From Torreya grandis (taxonomy: Eukaryota > Streptophyta > Pinopsida > Cupressales > Taxaceae), in contig JARHVA010000460.1 of the NCBI GenBank assembly GCA_037957365.1, positions 1,866,001 to 1,930,000 of the forward strand: a stretch of DNA of 64,000 nt. Reading direction: 5' to 3'. Under the pieces are notes generated by a model. It was not told the DNA's origin. It ran no database searches and was given only the letters and a program-made list of their open reading frames with translations. A program made the position numbers and the translations under genes. Shown here piece after piece: positions 57,000 through 64,000 of the stretch; position 1 is the first letter of the stretch; each line of letters opens with the position of its first letter.

Positions 57000-57856
57000 A
57001 TATAAAGGCCAAGTAGCAAAAAACTCTAGAAACTCAAGAGTGAGACACTCAAATATTTGTTGTTGTTCTGAAGAGATGCTTGTACTGGCTATAGAACTTG
57101 GGCTAGATGGACCTTCTGCATCCTGAGGGGATGAGCAAACTTTCTCGTCTGAGAGTGCCTAAAATAGGTTTCCACTCAAAGGATTATCTTTTTCTTTACT
57201 TTTTCCCTAATCAATGAGTGCTTCAAAGAATTTTTCACCCGAAGATCTTGATGTTTCATTTTTATTGTGACCAATAAAGTTTACTTGCTCTTCAAAGTAG
57301 GTAGAGAGATCCAATGAGAAATCAAAGCCTTATTTGTGATTGCCAATAGGCAATCCATCTCTTAGGAGGCCCATGTATTCTATAATTGATTTTTCACTTT
57401 GAAACTCATCAAGCTGTATTATCAAATTTTATTGGTCCCAATCAATGAGTTTAGGATGGTGAAGGCATAGGGAACAATGAAGGTTTGCTTCATGATGGGA
57501 AGCTCCAATAAAGGTATGGGGTTTTGCTTTAGTAGGGGAAGCTCCAATGTTGGGATAAGTTCTTGCTTAAAATGGGAAGCTCCAATAGTTAAAGTCAAAA
57601 TGGCATTAGAATCAAATAGGTCTATATCAACAAGCTCATCGAAAATGCTCAAATTAAGAACTCCATCTGATAAGGGTTCCAAGATTCCTTGCGCTTGTGG
57701 GCCAAGGGATTTTCTTGTGTAATCAAGATGATCCATGATCTGATTAGGGATATGATACTTTGGATTTTGAAAGCAATCAACAAGGCAGTATAACCAGTCT
57801 CCCATAGTAAAAGCCTCTTGATCTTTTTTTGGCACGATAGTAGGTACAAAAACCAA
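57000..57856 (-). pseudogene. protease-RT linker of the Ty3 element
   Basis: Open stretch 57856-57422 (144 codons), then the same polyprotein with stops to 57000. Contains three near-copies of a short L-x-L-P-L/I-x-K-Q motif (57600-57470), matching repeated aagctccaata phrases in the DNA. No catalytic domain; a variable linker in this group. Confidence 0.55.
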
Positions 57857-58010
57857 ATGTAGTTTTTGTTGTTTCTTTTTTGGTTACCAACTCATGTTGG
57901 GTCTGTTAGGAGTCTTTGAAAGTTTAGGCTTACTAAATGTTTTTGGAGTTTTAGGCAACTTTACAATATGGAAGGCGTCCTTAAGACTATACATGGAAGT
58001 GCCCATGCCT

Positions 58011-58948
58011 TTAATAACAACCTATTTTGCAAGAGTTATGAGAAATGGAAGTGAGATCACCAGGGTTGATATAATTGGATGGAGGTGGATGCGAAACTAT
58101 AGCCTTATATTTCTTCGTAACGAATTCAGAACCCAAACAATAGTTATAATTATGAAACTCAACCTCAAGATGTTTGCAATACTCATACTGTTGTTGATCG
58201 GCGAGGAAAGTAACCTCGATCCCATCATGGGGAAACTCAAGGCATTGATGCAAGGTGGAGGGGACAACTTGTAATTCATGGATCCAAAGATGACTAAGAA
58301 GTATGTTATAAGGCAGTTCAATGTCCACAATATGAAGCAATGTATGATGTGAAATGGACCCAACAATAATTGGCAACCAAATAATACTAAAAAACTCCCT
58401 CTCGATGTTGTCGTAAACCTTGATGGTGATCATCTCTGGCTGAAAGTCTTTCATAGTGTAGCCCAATCTTTGTAACAGCTTAAGAAATATGATGTTCAAC
58501 CCTGAACCATTGTCTATAAGAACCTGCTTGATCTTATAATTTTTAATGAATATTTCAATGTGAAATGGGTTATTACGGCTTGATCTAAGTATATACATTT
58601 TTTTTGATCAAACGTTACTTGACAAAATGAAGACAAATGTCCCACAAGGTTTTGGAACTGTTCAGGATTTATGTCATTAGGAAAAATTGGTTCTTGCAAA
58701 AGGTTGTTCAAAGTAGTTCTATAGACTTCTGATGTCCGCAAGAGATATAGAATGGAAATTTGTGTAGGGGTTTTGCTCAATCGGTCTAATAGACTATAAG
58801 GCTTTTCTACATTGGGATGAGATGGCTTGGCTTTGACTGACACAATAGTTGGATTTAGATCCGTTGCCACAATGTTCACATTGGGTTTTGTGGAAGTAGG
58901 CAAAGGTCTTGGAGAGTAACTCGTGAGTGTTAAGTTACGACTGAGCAA
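58011..58948 (-). pseudogene. decayed retropepsin with N-terminal linker
   Basis: Open frame 58948-58514 carries P-Y-S-L-L-D, T-P-x-Q-I-S-I-L and I-x-P-E-Q-F, the conserved lead-in to Tat/Ogre-type protease. It overlaps 58598-58011 in another frame (one frameshift). The latter holds V-L-I-D-N-G-S with the catalytic Asp codon at 58514-58512, then a flap-like I-T-I-K-V and the second strand P-Y-N-I-L-L-S near 58300. The active-site motif is intact but the frame is shifted. Confidence 0.8.
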
Positions 58949-58949
58949 C

Positions 58950-61539
58950 CTAGAGGTAACAAGGAGCCAATATAAGCAAAATACGAAGGCAAAGGACCTT
59001 GGAGGGTGACTTGTGGACGTCTAGTTGTATTGTTGCAATTTCAAGTCGACAAGAATTCATTATAATTACAGGAACATCATTGTCCAAAAATATTAACCCA
59101 TGCAAACAGAGTTGCAATAGAATTGTGCGAACTCAATGTGGTATTACTAGAGAGAGGGTGTTGACCCTATAATGATGGGTCTCATACTATGAGGAGCATG
59201 AGATGGTACACGTGGTTTGATAGTAATAATGGCAATGTAGGTTGTAGAAATGCATCCCATGGTGTTGTTACAGACATAAGGCATGTTGTTATAACTCAAA
59301 TTGTTAACATGGGTATTATGATCATGATTATGCTTATGCTGATTATGATTATGATTTTGACCCTGATTCTAGTTCTAATTTTGTCTTTGTCCTTGGTTTT
59401 GGTTGTTCCTTGGTGGCAGTTGATTATGTCGAGGAAAGGGATCCTTGTAGATTCCCATATCCTAATTTGTGCCCTGATTAGGGGCCAGCTAAATCTCAAC
59501 TTTGCCACTCTCAATAAGATCTTCAATATTATGTTGTAATTAGACACAATGATAGGCATCATGACCAACAACATGATAAAAGTTGCACCATTCATTCTCT
59601 TTGTACCAATCTGGATTTGGTTGATCTTGAGGAAATGGACATAGTAATGGCCATATAATCAGGTTAGCTGCTATGAGCTTTTGGAATACTATTTCAGTTG
59701 GTTCTCCTAATTTGATAAAGACCCTAAAACCACCATGTTTTGTTCTCTACAGAGGCTGTATCTAAAAAATTAGGTGGTGGATTAGGAAAAGCTAATTGTA
59801 CATTTGGGGTCGGTGGGGCCTGCACTATTTGTATGTGTCTTATTTCTATCACATTGTTTCCAACCATGTTTTTGTTCTTGTTGAAACCCTTAGGTTTCTC
59901 TTGTGCAACTGTCTCATTAGAATATGGGGTCTGATTTGACGTTTGACCATGCATGTAAATTTTGACAAGGCCCTTGGCAATAAGAGCCTTCTCAATATGT
60001 ACACCCTTGTCTATGATCTCCTCGAAAGTGCTTGCGCAAGCAAGCCATAGATTGTGTGTCACCTCAGGGTGTAGGTTCTATGCAAATATGTCTGCCAACT
60101 ATTTGTTTGGCAAATTATGTTGAAAGCAACCCGCTAATGCTCTCCATATTTGTAGGTATGCGATGAAACTTTCTCAATCACGTTGTTTGGCTTTGCACAA
60201 GTCACCAACAATCAATTCATGCTCAATGTTGTACGAGAAATGGTTGATAAACTTTTTCGACAAGTCATTTCAATTTGCAACTAATCCTTTGGGTAACTTA
60301 AGTAACCAATCTGAAGTTTGCCCTGTTAAACTTCGTGGGAACAATAAAAGCAAGTATACACTACTATACACAACCTCTTGGCATAAGATGAAAAATGCCT
60401 GAATGTGTTTAGATGGGTCTCCTTTTCCTTTGTATTTAGCAAACTTTGGTGCCTCAAAATGGGACAAAAAGGGGACTTGGAGAATAAATAGATCAAACAA
60501 ATATGGACATATCTCATCAAACTTATAATTTTTGACTCTATTATTCATCTCAACCTGTGTCACAATTGCTTTCATAGAGTTCACTCTTGCATGTTTGGTG
60601 CATTTGTGGGTGGAACATAATTTTGTTGGGCTGGAATGTGCCCCTGTTGTTGGTGTTGGGGTGGTATGTGCCCTTATTGTTTCATGGATTTGGTAGGGAT
60701 TTACACCCTAGATCCTCAACTTGGTTTTGGTTCACTCCTTGAGTCGAGTAAGTAAGCGGTCAATTCCTAGGAATCTATTACCTGAATCAACCATGTTATG
60801 TTGGTTTTGTGGAGTCCTTTGTCTATTTACCATTGTACGTGTTGGTTTAGATGAACTAGCCAAATTATCTTGAGGGATCTCCTCAATTCAAATCGAATGT
60901 TTGGGTCTCTATGATTGTAAAGTGACAAGAGGTTATTGATGATTAAAGAACGTGTGTTCCATGTCTAGCGAAACATTTTTCACAACCTCTTGTGTCTTAT
61001 TATGTTCATTCGAGACTCATTGATTAATCATTGTTGTGTTCTCAACCAATATTTGTTGCATAATTTCAATCACATTTTCTTGTTCTTTGAAAGCATCGTT
61101 GTGGATTGAAGTAACAACTAGAGAGTCAATTAAGCCCGCGATAAGCTGATCATCATACCGTTGACTTATTTTCTTAATCTTATTGACAAGATCTTGATTA
61201 GTTTATTTTGACTCTAAGTATCTCCTTACCTTTGTTAGAGGAAGAAGGTATGTTTGTGTTTGCAAGGTTTTGGAAAATTTGCTCTCGTTGTTGTTCTCCT
61301 TCTCTAATTAAGGTGTGCAATTGTTCTATAGGAAAATCTAAGGGTAGTCTAGCACCATATTCTATCAACCTAAGGAGTGCTTCATCTTAGTTCTCTTGGT
61401 ATTTAGTATACACTTCCTCAGATCCTACTATCATCGAAATGTCCTCAAAGATAACATAATTGTCTTGACCACCGTAAAAATGTTCTTCCTCATAACTAGG
61501 GCCTTAAGGGACCCCACTACGAGTGAACTTATGAGTCAT
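58950..61539 (-). pseudogene. decayed Ty3/gypsy gag
   Basis: A start is proposed at the ATG at 61539 (M-T-H-K-F). The Glu/Gln-rich N-terminal part follows to about 60650 with frameshifts. The retrotransposon gag core is 60584-60270 (F-A-K-Y-K-G-K-G-D-P, W-L-L-K-L-P). Open stretch 60062-59724 follows. The zinc knuckle at about 59590-59548 reads W-C-N-F-Y-H-V-V-G-H-D-A-Y-H-C, where the first knuckle His has become Tyr. Downstream, 59410-59310 is a low-complexity Asn/Gln/His run encoded by a gattat-like repeat. Confidence 0.75.
59296..59415 (+). repeat. gattat/gattttg-like low-complexity repeat in gag
   Basis: Tandem six-base-like units (atgatt, atgctg, attatg, tctagttct) over about 110 bases, read on the minus strand as Asn-His/Asn-Gln repeats. 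Confidence 0.65.
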
Positions 61540-64000
61540 GTCTAAAAAGGGTTGCTTTATACGTTTGACTAGATTTGGATCGATGTTTTGCAAACATTTG
61601 AACAAGGTATGGATTTTGATCTTTCTTCCAAACAAATGACCAAGGCACCAAAGAGACTATAAAAGGAGGGTGGCGTGGAACCACACACAATTAGAAGAAT
61701 TATGTTCATGAATTTACTCAACCTTTGGGTGAAGTTGAAATCGTATGAATTGGAAGAGGGTATGATAACTCAAAAAGCCTAGAGTGTCACTAGTACACTA
61801 AAACGTAGACTATTGAGATACGTCAATACCGTAAAATCTAGCTCAACTTTGATGAATTGCTACTAGAAAACTAGAAGAAATCCTTCAAAAGGAAGGAGAC
61901 AATGAAAACCAAGAAACTCATGATGTGAAAACATGAAAAAATTCCTAAGTATAAAACTAGAACTAAATGGGCAACATAACATCACCACATAGTAATAGGA
62001 ATGGTAGTATAGATTATGTTCTAGGACTCAAAGCGTGAATGATACGCAAGATGACTTAAGTCCACCAATGATGAGAATGATAATGAGTCTATAAATGACC
62101 TTTAATCAAAATTGAAAATTGAACCCAAGTTCCCTCAAGTCAAGTGCAAATGGTGAATCTAATTTAACACATCAACTTTATGAACCTAGAAAAAAGCAAT
62201 TTTGAATTTGAACTATCAATGGTCTTAAATAAAATTTGGCAAGTGGTTTAGACTCAAATGAGTAGCATAACTGCACCAATTTTAATCTTATGACACAATA
62301 TTTAAGATGACAAATTTGAATAAGGAAACGATTGATTTTCACTTGGACAACGTAACACTTCCTTATTCAAGAAATTGTGGGCAATGTGTTTGGTTATGAC
62401 GTTTGTTTACAAGCAATTTTTGACTCAAATCAAGACCAAGCAATCTAAGACCAAAATAGACAAATACAACTAAGTAATCATCTTTAGCCCTAAAGTGACA
62501 AGGCTGCATGATATTTTTGAAGTCTGTCTTTATACGTACACTTGAGAGAAAATCAAGTGTTCATTTAAAATTAAAATGTATTATATAGTAGGGTATTTTA
62601 TACCCCAATTCTCTCAAGTGACAATACGACGACATAGACCTTGGAGTGTACCTTGCATCAAAAATATTTCCATGACAAGTAGGGTTTGTCAAAAATTCTA
62701 AAATTTGTGACCGTTTATATGGATCCCATGTGTACCAACTTTCATGTTAGCACACAAGAGAAGTAACACATCAATTGGATCCGAGTCAATTAGCTTGTTG
62801 TGAAAAGGTCTAGTCCTTTTCACAACCAATACATCCGTTGCTTGCTCAGTGTTGTGCGATGTCCAAAATAATCATACATTTTGGGCTTAATTTGCCACTA
62901 ACGGAGATGGTTTAACTGCTCAAACCATCCTCCCAGTGGAGTGATCACAATTTATATACCCCCCTTGCAGAGGGGTTGAAAACAATGTTGAGAGATGAAG
63001 CCCTAGGTCAAAGCTTCTTTATAAAACCCGTGGGAGGTAATCAAGTCCCCCTCACAACACAAAATGCATGAAATAAAATCTAAGTAAAAAGGCTTTATAG
63101 GTTGTTTTTAGATCACCCAAACTATGCGGGTTTTTGGGAGACCTAGACAACGTCTTTTTTATGCCTTTAGACTAAGGCACAATTTGTAATGAAAATGACG
63201 CTTTTGATCCCACAAGTTCCTTATAGGGGATGAGGGGAGAGCATACACGCACAAATTCTTTTTTGCTCAAACAATTTAACCAAACAATGATAGATGAATT
63301 ATACAAAACACAACTTTAAAGTGAGTTTGGTTTTAAAGCACCGAATTGAAGTATTTGGTGATGTTCTTTGGCCCCTTGACCTTAAGTTACAATTTTTTTT
63401 GAAAAACAATCACAAGACATCCAATATAAACCTGAAATTTTTTCTTCTTAAGCACCAAAGGAAAGTCCAAGATTCTTTTTAAGCACCAAAAGGAGGTTAA
63501 AAAGAATTAAGCTTAAAATGACTTCTTTCCACGCTGGTCATACATAAACAATTAGATAACCTCATTTAGCTTTGAAGCTCTTTTGCATTTGAGACAAGTA
63601 AACTTGGATTTATTGCTCTCAGTTTTTTTTTTTTTTTTGAAAACATAGTGATCATCAACGGACACCTTTGACCATCGTCAATTCTTGTAAGACCATCATC
63701 GGTTGAGTTTAAACCAACTGTGACAGGTTGAAACTTAACCGTCGACGGTTACCTGTAGACCCGAAGGCATCAATGTTATACTTTAAAAATACTTGTCATA
63801 TTTGTTAGTATGAAATCTCTAAAAGGAAAACCTTCTAGATCACCAATTATATTCAGACTAGAGACTTAAAGATTCAATTTAACCAATATAACTTGAATGA
63901 AGCTCAAAAATGTTTTAGGCAAGAAAGAATTTCAACAAAAACTTTGCTTAACTTATGATACGATTAAAACTCCAAAAGACACCTTCTGGACCATGATTTG
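61540..64000 (-). other. 5' region upstream of gag; no LTR identified
   Basis: No protein domain. A minus-strand TATATAAA at 62958-62951 after a GC-richer stretch could be an LTR promoter, but I see no match to the 50001-51191 LTR. Contains a perfect hairpin gatggttt/aaaccatc (62906-62929), a T-run at about 63626-63643 and a 16-bp perfect palindrome at 63736-63751. Confidence 0.45.
63736..63751. other. 16-bp perfect palindrome
   Basis: TAACCGTCGACGGTTA reads the same on both strands. It lies in a stretch with several accatcgtc/accatcatc-like phrases. Confidence 0.8.

Larger units (their letters stand above)
50001..64000 (-). mobile_element. minus-strand Ty3/gypsy element with full gag-pol, decayed
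   Basis: Order on the minus strand: 5' region (64000-61540), gag (61539-58950), protease (58950-58011), linker, RT, RNase H, integrase (to 53573), 3' region, purine tract, LTR (51191-50001). The knuckle spacing, P-Y-S-L-L-D linker and protease type suit the Tat/Ogre group of plant Ty3 elements. Its 5' LTR is not identified. The LTR at 50001 is assigned by adjacency and orientation; a separate rearranged element like 37195-40273 is possible there. Confidence 0.65.

Noticed and set aside
59296..59595. Opposing open frames over the gattat-like repeat as small genes
   Set aside because: They arise from the low-complexity gag segment; the minus-strand gag reading explains the region.

Overview
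The window looks like a stretch of intergenic heterochromatin from a large plant genome. The evidence is AT-rich sequence, no intact cellular gene, and wall-to-wall LTR retrotransposons of plant Ty3/gypsy and Ty1/copia types, nested in each other and decayed mainly by C-to-T (G-to-A) changes. A gymnosperm or another giant-genome plant would fit, but nothing here fixes the species. I see no rRNA, tRNA, CRISPR or bacterial-type operon.

Layout. (1) 1-2160: a Ty3 gag-protease remnant (+), abutting a truncated copia gag, doubled primer-binding site and LTR on the minus strand (2167 to about 3470). (2) 3478-6155: five and a part diverged copies of a roughly 555-bp tandem repeat. (3) 6155-9994: mostly featureless, with faint coding traces. 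(4) 9995-17682: four almost identical 1922-bp tandem units. Each joins 334 bp of flank to the first ~1.59 kb of an LTR; the last unit runs into a full retroelement, 16095-23705. That element has 2.64-kb LTRs and one decayed 608-codon reading frame with no recognised domain.

(5) 23760-64000 is a nest of elements. A minus-strand Ty3 element has its RNase H and integrase at 41590-43338. Downstream on the same strand is a decayed frame of about 1,095 codons, and an LTR-like sequence lies at 23760-24598. That frame is cut into four pieces by three insertions: a copia-like non-autonomous element (25837-28721, TSD tcaat), a gag-only Ty3-type element (30246-36890), and an odd element whose two ends are both the U5 end of the same LTR in opposite orientations (37195-40273, TSD ggtat). 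Crossing each insertion, the reading frame resumes. The pol part is cut at 43338 by a second gag-only element (43339 onward, minus). Its 5' LTR is in turn cut at 50000 by another minus-strand Ty3 element with gag, protease, RT, RNase H and integrase (50001 to the window end).

No gene here is likely to make a working product: every coding region carries in-frame stops or frameshifts. The most noteworthy items are the 1922-bp array, the two-U5 element, the long extra frame downstream of integrase, the gag-only family present in two copies, and the 608-codon frame with about fifteen stops that are all TAA or TAG. All similarity statements were made by eye, with no database search.
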